Below the pieces are notes generated by a model, which made no database searches, was not told the DNA's origin, and saw nothing but the letters and a program-made list of their open reading frames with translations. A DNA stretch of 64,000 nucleotides. Source: Acanthosoma haemorrhoidale. Lineage: Eukaryota > Arthropoda > Insecta > Hemiptera > Acanthosomatidae. Location: NCBI GenBank assembly GCA_930367205.1, contig OV884011.1, positions 164,899,226 to 164,963,225 on the forward strand, given 5' to 3'. Of this stretch, positions 54,476 to 64,000 are shown in pieces. Both the position numbers and the translations under genes were made by a program. Positions within the stretch are counted from its first letter, which is position 1; each line of letters starts with the position of its first letter.

Positions 54476-55151
54476 ATTATGTTAAAAACATCCAACTTAT
54501 TAAAAAAGATAGATTAATAGTCATTTTTATATGAGTCAAAAGGCTTGGATTTTCACCATTAATGACAATAACAAAACATCGTTTACTAAAGGATTCATCC
54601 TGATTTCTCTTTAAATTGTTCATATTTATAATGAGCTGTATGAAGTATAAAGTTCAACATTTAATAAAATTAATATAAAAAAAATTTCAACAACGAATGA
54701 AAAAATATAATGGCAAATATACTATCAGCCTTTACGATTAGACGATAAACCCACTGACTAGATATTCGGGAGGTTTCAGCTTCGAGTTACAATCCTGCTA
54801 ATAAATTCTTACACATGTTGTTAAATATTTATTATTATAATTAATATTGGGACCTAACTCACAATAAAATTGCTCATGATTTACAATAGTCTTCCAAGCC
54901 TAGATAATAAACCACTTGGCACACGCAAGCTTATCTGATGAAAGCTGGGAATGGAGTTACTGTAAGACAACTTTTGCCTGACCTAGGGATTTCCCAGAGA
55001 GCCATAGATAATTCATATTATATAAACTTTGTGATAAAAATGTCAAATCGAACATAATAGTGTGTCTGTTAATGCGCCTAACTGTTCTGAAAATAAATTT
55101 GGAATCGACCACGCGACCGATGATCTTAGGAGGTCGTTCAATTTCCATAAA
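54476..55151. other. No gene seen
   Basis: AT-rich unique sequence. Confidence 0.5.
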
Positions 55152-55672
55152 GTTATACTTAAGCCAATCTGGATATAATGAATTAAGTTATGGAAGACAG
55201 CAAAGAAGTCAAACATCAAGCGCATCCAACCCTTTCAATCAAAAGTCCTGAGAACAATAGAAAATATCCTTATTACGTCAGGCACAAAACCCTTCATAAC
55301 GATGTTAATACACCCTACATCCTCGAACTCATCCCTTCCAACTTCACGAAATTCCATAGTAGCCTATCCAACCACCCTAATCCCGTAGCACAGTCATTGC
55401 ACTTCACCACTCATCCCTATAATCCTCCTTGGAGACTGAAACGGCAGTGGCCGTGACCTTCTATAAATGCGTGACAGTGGGAGTCCTGGCAATGGCCAGT
55501 TTCTCCATCATGTCCTGAGTGTCTGTGGCTCTCGCGCTCTTCGTCACCCTCCACTGGCTCGTTTCCTATGACGCGGTTGACAAAAGAGCTTGGGGGACTT
55601 CCACAGGATATGCTTCCAACCATGTGGATTTGGGGTCTTTCGGCTGTTTGTAGCTACTGCATGAATGAAGAA
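55152..55672 (+). mobile_element. Family A element, 5'-truncated copy
   Basis: Plus strand starts in the WTYGIELWG region (GTTATACTTAAGCCAATCTG), continues through NKTLHNDVNTPYILELIPSN-type coding to RRLKRQWP (here LKRQWP), then the 3' UTR with a deletion between TATGCTTCC and CATGTGGATTTGGG. Ends within the tail near 55672; no ATAATAAA end. Confidence 0.85.
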
Positions 55673-56328
55673 ATTTTCAAACAATTAAAAACGCACACTC
55701 TTCCACAGTGGCAGTGGGAAATCATGATACAATGTGTGAATAAACACCTTACAGGCTAGAAAGCAATTTCATTAGAATAGAATTAAGATTTTCTACTGAC
55801 TACTGACTGGCACTAGGAAATCAACTGAACAACTGACGCAGTCGGAAATAGTCAGCTCCAGGGCTAATCCAAGAATCCATCGGTTTCATGCTAATTCTAA
55901 TATTTGTCTTGCCCTCCTCTCTACTCCTGTTGAACTCTCTCTCTCTCTCTGGGTCTAAAAGTAATTGAGAGTTGATTAAACATTGCTGAGTGAATATATA
56001 TGGAGGTCAGGCTGCTCTTCCTGTTAAGTGATTCTATCGGCTGTTTCCAGTGGAACGGTCTCGCATTAGCGGAATGGCCAAGAATGGATAAACTGCAGAC
56101 CGACAGAGCAGACGGTGCTGAGGGAGACTAAAAGGCCAGATCGTACATCACCGCAGCCAGTCATTATATTCTGATCACCTCAATGCTTTAGAACCGAGGT
56201 TCTTAATATGTTCAGTTCCATAGGTCCATTTCCAATGTTTGTTTGGCTGTTTAAGAGCATAACATAGTGAACATACAACAAGATAAATAAATACCATTTA
56301 AAGGGTTACATAATCTAGGCAGTCAAGT
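55673..56328. other. No gene seen
   Basis: Mixed-composition unique sequence with a short CTCTCTCTCTCTCT run near 55937. No coding support. Confidence 0.45.
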
Positions 56329-57188
56329 GGCTACAGTTGTATGTTTCCTGCAAGCTGCGACTAACTGTGGTATGACATGGGCTGGCTACAGTTGTATGTT
56401 TCCTGCAAGCTGCGACTAACTGTGGTATGACATGGGCTGGCTACAGTTGTATGTTTAGTCCACAAACGTTTCCTGCAAGCGGCGACTAACTGTGGTATGA
56501 CATGGGCTGGCTACAGTTGTATGTTTCCTGCAAGCTGCGACTAACTGTGGTATGACATGGGCTGGCTACAGTTGTATGTTTCCTGCAAGCTGCGACTAAC
56601 TGTGGTATGACATGGGCTGGCTACAGTTGTATGTTTAGTCCACAAACGTTTCCTGCAAGCGGCGACTAACTGTGGTATGACATGGGCTGGCTACAGTTGT
56701 ATGTTTCCTGCAAGCTGCGACTAACTGTGGTATGACATGGGCTGGCTACAGTTGTATGTTTCCTGCAAGCTGCGACTAACTGTGGTATGACATGGGCTGG
56801 CTACAGTTGTATGTTTAGTCCACAAACGTTTCCTGCAAGCGGCGACTAACTGTGGTATGACATGGGCTGGCTACAGTTGTATGTTTCCTGCAAGCTGCGA
56901 CTAACTGTGGTATGACATGGGCTGGCTACAGTTGTATGTTTCCTGCAAGCTGCGACTAACTGTGGTATGACATGGGCTGGCTACAGTTGTATGTTTCCTG
57001 CAAGCTGCGACTAACTGTGGTATGACATGGGCTGGCTACAGTTGTATGTTTAGTCCACAAACGTTTCCTGCAAGCGGCGACTAACTGTGGTATGACATGG
57101 GCTGGCTACAGTTGTATGTTTCCTGCAAGCTGCGACTAACTGTGGTATGACATGGGCTGGCTACAGTTGTATGTTTAGTCCACAAACG
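56329..57188 (+). repeat. Composite 55/70-bp minisatellite
   Basis: Short units of 55 bp (S: GCTGGCTACAGTTGTATGTT, TCCTGCAAGCTGCGACTAAC, TGTGGTATGACATGG) and long units of 70 bp (L: with a 15-bp insert containing AGTCCACAAACG and GCGGCG for GCTGCG). Order: SSL SSL SSL SSSL S and a partial L. The SSL triplet makes a 180-bp higher-order repeat that appears unchanged between copies. The minus frame over its right end is an artefact. Confidence 0.97.
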
Positions 57189-60100
57189 ACCCTTCAAAAG
57201 TAACAGTAGCAACTGAAATATGAAATAAACAAATACCACCCAATAGGATGCTTCTAAAAACCGTGTTTTAAGCAACAAACTGGGAACGAACACTACATTT
57301 GTTTTCAGAACTCAAACCCCAAAAAGCAATTAGATAACTTTCCCGGTGCAATTATGAACTTTTTTTAACAAAAAAGTTAAAAAGCCCAGTTGCCCTGTTA
57401 AGTAAAAGTTAGGCCCGTACTAAATAGGACAACAAAAATTGTCGATTCTTGTTAAGCAGAATGTAAAACTATATCCAACTAACAAACCGATCTTAGGTCG
57501 ATAACACTTGTGGTTGACATGCCCTGAAGTCTATTTTAAGGGAAAAAAAGTATTTTAGTAGCTGTTTGTTTTAAATTTACTAAATAAAGTTCTCCTGTCT
57601 TTTTCTATCGAATTTTTGAATGAAATCATTAAATCACTCATCATTTATCATTTATAATGAGATGTTTTGTAAAGATAATGTTTTTTTATGGCTTTGTTTT
57701 ATTTAATCTTTGATTTTATAGAATTCACAACTTTAAATATTTCAAGACGGGAAAAAGGGCGTGTCCTGCAGTCTGAGTTACCAGGATTATTTAGCGTTGA
57801 ACCTCAATTGCATAATGTTCGAAGTTTAAACAAAAATATGAGTCTTAAATTTCACAACAAGGTTTTCAATGGAGTTTATTTCTATTCCATTTTTAAAAAA
57901 AAAGTTAAGATAGTCGCTAGTACTAAATAAATAACTGCGTGGGTGAGATTGAACAGTTTTCATTTAAACGAAATTAAATAATGCGAACGTTGTTGAGGGA
58001 TTATACATTTCGATGCATGGTACAAAAATGTCATTAGGATACTATTGACAAGAAATCAACCATACGCGACCCCAGGATTGGTCAATATTGACATATATTT
58101 CAAAGAAACTATAGTTTTTTACTAAAAAATAGAAATTCGTACCGACATGTTTCCATAGAAACGCGATAGTGATTCACCTTTATAATTAAGAAATATTTTG
58201 AAATGACTTTTTCAACGGAATAGCTTGGTCTGTTAAAGCTGTCAGGTTTAGCTTGGATCAAAATTAATTAGCACGGTCGTTTTAAGAGAACGGAGGATAT
58301 GTTAATACTAAAGGCTATTATTATGAAATAAAAACTATCCTGGAGATAAAAAAAACATAAAGAAAGATAAGGGGGGGTTGAGGGTCGAGGGAAGAAAATG
58401 CCTTTAACCGGCTAATATGTATAAGGCATAAAAGGTATTGACCTAGGAAAACCTTTTCGGTCGAAATTCGCTAGGGATAAAAAAGGTTTATTGAGGTTTT
58501 TCAACGTTGCAGAAATGAATGAAGAAGAGCTTGAATGGACTTCATTTGAGTATGTTATCTTCCTCCTAGTTAGTGTCCTCACGGTCTGGAAAAACCTTGG
58601 TCGATAACCTATATATAATTTTTTTATCCTAATCATTAATAATTGAAAGTCCTATAATAATTATAATTAATAATTACTATAATTACTTTTATTTGCTGTA
58701 AGTTTCTTGTTTTTGACCTATTCCTACATGTGTATTGGTAAAGTAATTGTTTTTTTCAATATGTAAATTGTGGTGTCAGAGGGCATTTTGAAAATGTTTG
58801 TATGTAACATTGTAATTAAAATAAAGAATAATTCATTTACTTGTTTTATTTTCATTAGGATATTATTATTTATTAAATTGGATATTTTAAAATAGTTTCT
58901 AATTAATCATCGAGTTTCCTACCATTTTGAATACCCATTTACATAAATACATTTTTTCATTTTAATTCCATGTAATGTCCCAATTCTAACAGTAACATAT
59001 GAGAAATTTTTGTTTTAGATTAGCAAATGGTATCCCGGATCGGAGACTATTCCAGTTGATCCAAGTCAAATAAATATAGATTTATTTGAAGAAACTTAAC
59101 TCTTAACTGTTCTAGTGACATAAAATGTGATATTCTGTATGTCCTGGTGTGATGAGATGCTGATCACTTGTGGAGTGGGATTCATAAGGAGCTCGTGAAT
59201 AGCACAGAACTAATAATGAAAGCATTCGACAACTTTTAACATTACTGGAAGCCCATACTGCTGTAATTACAAAGATATTATCCAAAACAATATTGAAGGA
59301 ATCAAAATAAACTTTAAGCTTCCATTTTCCTTAATAAGTCTTTGATCTGTGATAACCCTCATCTTGAAGGTGAGCTGTATAATAACTAAGAGAAAGAAAC
59401 TAAAATTGGCTGTAAGGAGATAATTGTTAGTTAATTATTATTAATTACTATACTAAAAAATACTGGGAATTAAACCCGGGTCCTCTCCAATATCCAGTAA
59501 TTTTTTTCTTAGGGTGGTTAGTTATCAATAATTATAAATAATAGTGGGAGGATAAATACCAAAATGCAAATTCCAGAGTTTTATCCTAATGTAAGCTAAT
59601 TTTTGTCAGTCATAACAGTTATGCGAAGTGAGTTACTAGACACAGGTTTTAATTGGTCGCGACTCTACATGCACCTAAGGAGCATACATACACATATATA
59701 GATACATATAGATATATAGATACATACACATATATAGATACATATACATATAAAAGGTGTACCCAACGACAGGAATTATCCCAGCCGAAGTTATACGCTT
59801 ATCGGAATTTACAACACGTTCGAACGGTTGTGCAGCCAACCGGGCGGGTAATCCAATACGGGCACCGCCTGAGGCAATCCCACCTGCAACCTGCTTTTTC
59901 AACGGCTCTCTCTTCCTCTGCCGGATGTCCTTAGCCAGGATATCTCCAGGATATATCCTTTATTCTATATATAAACCTTTATATATATATATGCATAAAT
60001 AACCGGAACAATCTGGAATTTACCCATGAAATTGATATCAAAATTTATTAAAATTGACGAATAGCTTAAAAAAGTTATTATTTTAAAGGAATTATATAGA

Positions 60101-60217
60101 CAATAGGGTAACTTTGGTACGCATCATAGACTCCGACACTGGTGTATTGTAGGCCTAACGGAGAAGTACTCAACAATGGGATTTACCGGTTTTCGTTTTT
60201 CTATAATCTGGCTAAGG
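57189..60217. other. AT-rich stretch, no gene seen
   Basis: Frames at 57688-57930 and 58412-58636 have no recognised domain or splice context. A TA/CA/GATA-type microsatellite lies at about 59688-59755. A GC-richer 59760-59945 segment is unidentified. Confidence 0.5.
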
Positions 60218-60307
60218 TTTTGACCCTGCAGTATCGTTTGAAATGAATGAAAAAGAGTAATATTTTGACCCTGCAGTATCGTTTGAAATGAATGAAAAAG
60301 AGTAATG
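60218..60307 (+). repeat. 45-bp tandem duplication
   Basis: TTTTGACCCTGCAGTATCGT followed by TTGAAATGAATGAAAAAGAG and TAAT occurs twice in direct tandem with one difference (A/G at the unit end). Confidence 0.95.
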
Positions 60308-61090
60308 TTTTGAGTACCGCATGTACATTTTCTACAGTATCAAGCTCTATTCGTTTTCAGAAAATCGCATGTCAAAGCGACGGGGAAGGCTCGAATTTAT
60401 ATGAGTTATTTAATAATAACAAAAAAAAAAAATATCAACATTAGCTTCCCAATGTATCTTTTTAGAGATAATAAGTATTACATATTATTTATAGGTTTTT
60501 TATAGGTTTTTTATTTCAACTTCTGCTCTGGTTTTGCATAAGTTTTTCATTGCGCGTTCTATCGGGCTTCAAACAGAAAAATAAGATATATTACAATTCT
60601 GTACCAAATTTGGTTTGACTGTACACTGAAAATATGGCTTATTTACTTCTATACAGGCGCTAAATGCAAAACTAATGAAAAACAATCCGTACAAACTTAC
60701 ATATTAACAATTCACATGTTCAATGAAGCAGTAACTAGTAGTGTATCTATATAGTCATTTCTCCAGAAAAAATTACCAGATCACTTGAAACACTGAAATC
60801 ATTATTATTCTATGCGTTTCCTAATGTTATGCGTCGCATTGTGATTAGCGATGTCTCGGAGAACATAAACCTTTTTGTATTTAAAATATTTTGTAGATAA
60901 TGAACAAGTGGCTGTCCTGTTTAAGTCTTAAAAGAAAATATAAATTGTATGAAGGCGTTCTGCATTTAAAAATTATTTGTACAAAATTGAAAATGAGGAA
61001 AAAGCAACTGGTTTTGACAAATGTCCATTAGATACTGTTTAGTCCACTCTGCTAAGATCACCTGAGTATGCCTTGCAGATTGTCCGTATC

Positions 61091-61372
61091 TCAGGCGTTG
61101 AGGCAGGTGTTGGCGTGGGCGAAGGGGTCGGCGCTCTGAAGGCTGAAGTGCCTGTATGTTAGGTAGTCCTGGGACATAGGGATCTCCCTTTTAGCCACTT
61201 CCCTCTGCTTCTTCAGCTTGAGGTAGGACAGGGCGGACACGAGGACGATGAAGACCACGAAGCCCATCGCAGAGCCGACGATGAGGCCCAGTCTTCGGGT
61301 GAGGAAGCTCGCGGCGGAACTTCCTCTGCTGCTTGGCTCCGCCTCACCTCCGCTTCCTTCCAAAGTGCGAAC
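61091..61372 (-). CDS. Terminal exon: transmembrane helix and cytoplasmic tail of an FN3-type receptor-like protein
   Basis: On the minus strand an acceptor (ATTTTTCAG, AG at 61373-61374 as CT on +) opens a phase-0 exon of 93 codons plus stop (61091-61093). Sequence: VRTLEGSGGEAEPSSRGSS, a linker, then the hydrophobic helix LGLIVGSAMGFVVFIVLVSA (about residues 36-55), the basic stop-transfer KLKKQREVAKR, and a ~30-residue tail with SQDYLTYRHFSLQ and stop after NTCLNA. It joins in frame to the exon at 62180-62362. The protein is thus a single-pass type I membrane protein with a short cytoplasmic end. The family resembles leucine-rich-repeat/FN3 neuronal surface proteins, but this is inferred only from the two last exons. 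Confidence 0.8.
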   Translation of the reverse strand, partial: VRTLEGSGGEAEPSSRGSSAASFLTRRLGLIVGSAMGFVVFIVLVSALSYLKLKKQREVAKREIPMSQDYLTYRHFSLQSADPFAHANTCLNA

Positions 61373-62179
61373 CTGAAAAATAAAATTTTATGACGCAAAC
61401 CACACAAGTTAAAAATGACACAAGGATTTATGCAGAGAAAAGTTTTTTTTTAATGACATGATGTTAAATCATAAATGATGATCATGAAAGCGACCATTTC
61501 CAGCTTTTTCGTTGAATTAAAATTGTACAATTCAATCAGTTTTCAAATTTCAATCACGTCGTGAGATTTCTGCTTCAGGGTAGCTTGGTGCAGATTTTGG
61601 ACCTATTTCCATTCGTAACACATTTCGTTAAAGGCACCACACCATTTCAGGGTCTTTAAGATAGTCAGAACTGGAAACGCAATTACTTTGTGAGTTTTCG
61701 TCTGCAACTGATACATTATTATTCGAACGTGACCATTTTCAGCCATAAGTCTTTTCATCGAATGGTCACAACCAAAATTTGAAAATACGACTTACATCGA
61801 AAGTTATCTCGAATTGATTTTCAGGTTCGTTTGCTTTTTATTTTTAGCCTAGTTTGATCCTAAGACTTTTCGTTTAATGCACTAAAAAATATTAGAACTT
61901 TAAGGTCGTCACTTCTAGCATTGCCCAGTACAAAAGTAAGCGCTCAATCATTCATTTAGATTAATTAAAAAATAAATTTTCATGAAGCTTAGACCTCGCT
62001 TAAAAGAAGTGAATTGCTATCTAATCTACTTGTTGACTACAGACAATCTAATTACCACCAGACAATCTTACGCGGAGCTTGTTATTCGAACCTGAACTAT
62101 CTCACCATGTTAGGACCTCATTTTAAATGTATTGTAAGTAATTACTGACGCTACAAGATTAAACAGTTGTACTACCTAC
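61373..62179 (-). other. Intron between the two FN3/TM exons
   Basis: 807 bp, AT-rich. Donor GTAGGTAGT on the minus strand at 62179 downward, acceptor TTTTTCAG ending at 61373. Both flanking exons are phase 0. Confidence 0.75.
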
Positions 62180-62362
62180 CTCAGTGCACCTGGAGGTCTG
62201 TGTGTCCGTCAAGTGGGACAGGGAGGCCAGATCGCTGCTGTTGGTAGGTTCGTGCCATTGGCCCAGGCCGAGGACGCAAACCAGGTACCTGGTGGCTGGT
62301 GCTAACCTCTCAAGCTTCACTGATCTAGCAGTCCTCTCCAGCAGCTTGCCCTGTACCTGCCG
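62180..62362 (-). CDS. Exon encoding the end of a fibronectin-type-III-like domain
   Basis: 183 bp, exactly 61 codons, phase 0 at both ends. Acceptor AACGTTGCAG-type context ends at 62363; donor is GAG|GTAGGT at 62180/62179. Residues run RQVQGKLLERTARSVKLERL, then APATRYLVCVLGLG and TQTSRCTE. The pattern L.P.T.Y.VCV...C.E is the second half of the cysteine-containing FN3 domain found just outside the membrane in several leucine-rich-repeat surface proteins. The next exon starts VRTLEG, completing CTEVRT. Earlier exons (LRR or Ig domains, signal peptide) would lie to the right of the window. The pyrimidine tract of the acceptor is weak, so the 5' edge is the least sure part. Confidence 0.7.
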
Positions 62363-62696
62363 CTGCAACGTCAACGTCAAAATGGCCAGTGATACTCACA
62401 TGAGGTAAATACTAATAACAACTCAATTATTAAAAATTTCTATGTCACGATTAAATACAAGAAAGGAAGTTTGAAGAGGTTAAGGCAAATCTCAGGAATC
62501 TTTCGGCTGGAAATCATCGTTTTCTCATTCATACAAATTATCTGACTTATTCACAAAGGCCGATCCCCCTTCATCCCTTCAAACATAACTTGCAGGGACG
62601 GGACAAAATTAATTATATTTCAAAGAAAATTATGTTTATTTATTTTTAAGATATTTTTTTTTGTAAAGGAATACATTTTCATCTAAGGTTATATAT
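62363..62696. other. Probable intron sequence
   Basis: Upstream of the exon at 62180-62362 on the minus strand; no further exon recognised. Confidence 0.5.
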
Positions 62697-63050
62697 TTGT
62701 GGAACCGGAAAGTAATGTCATTTTTTTTACATTAAATTCAAACAGATAAATTTTTAACAAGTTTTTGTTTTTTTGACCAATGATGTAATCACCCTCGTTA
62801 TCAGCAACCTTTTGCCATCAATCAGCAACCATTGAATATTTGAAAATTCGGATGATGTCCAAAATGTCATCTTCAGATATTTTGCACAAAAACCAATTGA
62901 TTTTTATCGATTCGGCATTGAAAATTTGCACACTAGATGGCAAAAGGTTGCTGAAAACGAGGGCGATAACATCATTAATTAAAAACTTGTTCAAAATTTA
63001 TTTTTTCACTTTAATGTAAAAAAAAACGGCATTACTATCCGGTCCCCCTA
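62697..63050. mobile_element. Mariner-type fold-back MITE, copy 3
   Basis: Left end GGAACCGGAAAGTAATG and right end (inverted) GGGGGACCGGATAGTAATG. Both arms derive from the 3' end of the same mariner family; the right arm reads DDVQNVIFRYFAQKPIDFYR and LHTRWQKVAENEGD on +, the left arm carries its complement (CCTCGTTATCAGCAACCTTT). No transposase centre remains. It lies in a probable intron of the FN3/TM gene. Confidence 0.85.
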
Positions 63051-64000
63051 TTAAAATTGGAAACTATCTAAAGCTCTATTCGGAGTAATTTATATAACCA
63101 GTTGGATGAGATGGCTTATAAACAGTGAATACGAGAAAACTGTAATGTAAATTTTAGATAATTAGTGATCAGTCACATTAAGACAAGGGCTGAAATAACC
63201 ACCGAATGAATAGAGCATTTTTATACAGAGTAAACAAAAACGGTAGTTAATGGCTATTATCATAAAAAATAAAATAATTCAAAACATAATAGATTAAAAT
63301 AATAAATAAGAGTCGCGGAAAAATTTTCATCTCATTCCTCCTTGCACAACAAAACTATTATCTTGTATTATTTATGCGGACATTAGAACCCTTGGGTATT
63401 GAAAAGCGATTTAATGAAGACTCGTTCACTGATGAGAGTAAGGGAAAAACAACTTTCAACGAAAAGAAAAAAAAAAATTATGCTTCTTCGGGACTAATTC
63501 AGTTTACATAATGATTGAAAGAAAAACAATTGTGCACACAAACGAAGCCACGTGTACAGGCTAATGGAATCCTGTCTCACTTGGTAGATGTACAATTAGG
63601 ATTAAGGCTTGAGATGTTTATTGTCATTGCAATAAAATGATGTTTTACTATACTGTAATTCTGCTGGAATAACAATTCAATATGTAGCTATCCTTGGCAA
63701 ATGTTTAAACAATGAGACCATTCGTTATTGTTAAATATATTCAACATACAGATTTGAAACATTTCTACATCATGTTGCATTCTGTATGTTTTAAAAAGAT
63801 ATTTCTTAAAACAATTATAGTAAAGAAAATATTATATTAATAGCCTCATCTTGTATTGTAATATTAGCAAGCTTGTTGCCATTGCCGTTTTATTGGTCAA
63901 AAGTTAATGCAAACTATAATGATCTTTAATTTTATAGTCATTATAACTATATTTAAAATACTTTTTGGTTTTTATCTAATATTGCAAGAGAATTATGTTA
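63051..64000. other. No gene seen
   Basis: AT-rich sequence to the window end; no frame or repeat recognised. Probably intronic to the minus-strand FN3/TM gene. Confidence 0.5.

Noticed and set aside
56329..57188. Minisatellite as a repeat-and-spacer array
   Set aside because: The inserted 15 bp is the same in every long unit, so it is not a variable spacer.
57688..57930. 80-codon plus frame as a small gene
   Set aside because: AT-rich, Lys/Asn/Phe-biased, with no start context, splice site or recognisable motif.

Overview
This is an AT-rich, gene-poor eukaryotic window with introns, long intergenic tracts and a dense load of transposable elements. It is most likely from an arthropod, probably an insect. 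The reasons are Jockey-type non-LTR elements, mariner-type DNA elements, and a Ty3/Gypsy element whose termini (AGTTAA...TTAACT) and 4-bp target duplication resemble insect gypsy elements. I cannot name the species.

Host coding sequence is scarce. There is one convincing terminal exon on the + strand (2688-2870). There are two consecutive phase-0 exons on the - strand (62180-62362 and 61091-61372) that encode the end of a fibronectin-type-III-like ectodomain, one transmembrane helix and a cytoplasmic tail. A possible terminal exon lies at 16237-16412, and a weaker exon candidate lies around 50574-50756.

The main mobile elements are: (1) a structurally complete Ty3/Gypsy LTR retrotransposon (5960-11293) with two apparently identical 180-bp LTRs, a primer binding site, gag, pol and a polypurine tract; gag and pol are in the same frame, separated only by one UGA codon. 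(2) Three solo LTRs of a second LTR family (5205-5846, 11843-12635 reversed, 15037-16032), two with perfect 5-bp target duplications. (3) Nine copies of a Jockey-like family, 'family A', nearly all 5'-truncated. (4) A second Jockey-like family, 'family B', with two long copies lying back to back (34415-38330 on -, 38400-42043 on +), one copy split by a family A insertion (17454-22052) and one short 3' piece (3753-4073). (5) Two mariner-type derivatives that share one internal deletion (23301-23877 and 27604-28497). (6) Three mariner-type fold-back elements in which the 5' end has been replaced by an inverted copy of the 3' end (52020-52764, 53609-54475, 62697-63050).

Tandem DNA includes a 98-bp satellite of 30 units without any length change (30345-33284), a composite 55/70-bp minisatellite with a 180-bp higher-order period (56329-57188), and two long (GA)n tracts, each inside a copy of the same dispersed repeat. 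The stretches 44.3-52 kb and 57.2-61 kb are AT-rich and hold no gene that I can support. Nothing here is an operon-like system; the biology is retrotransposon expression, trans-mobilised deletion derivatives, nested insertion and satellite turnover.
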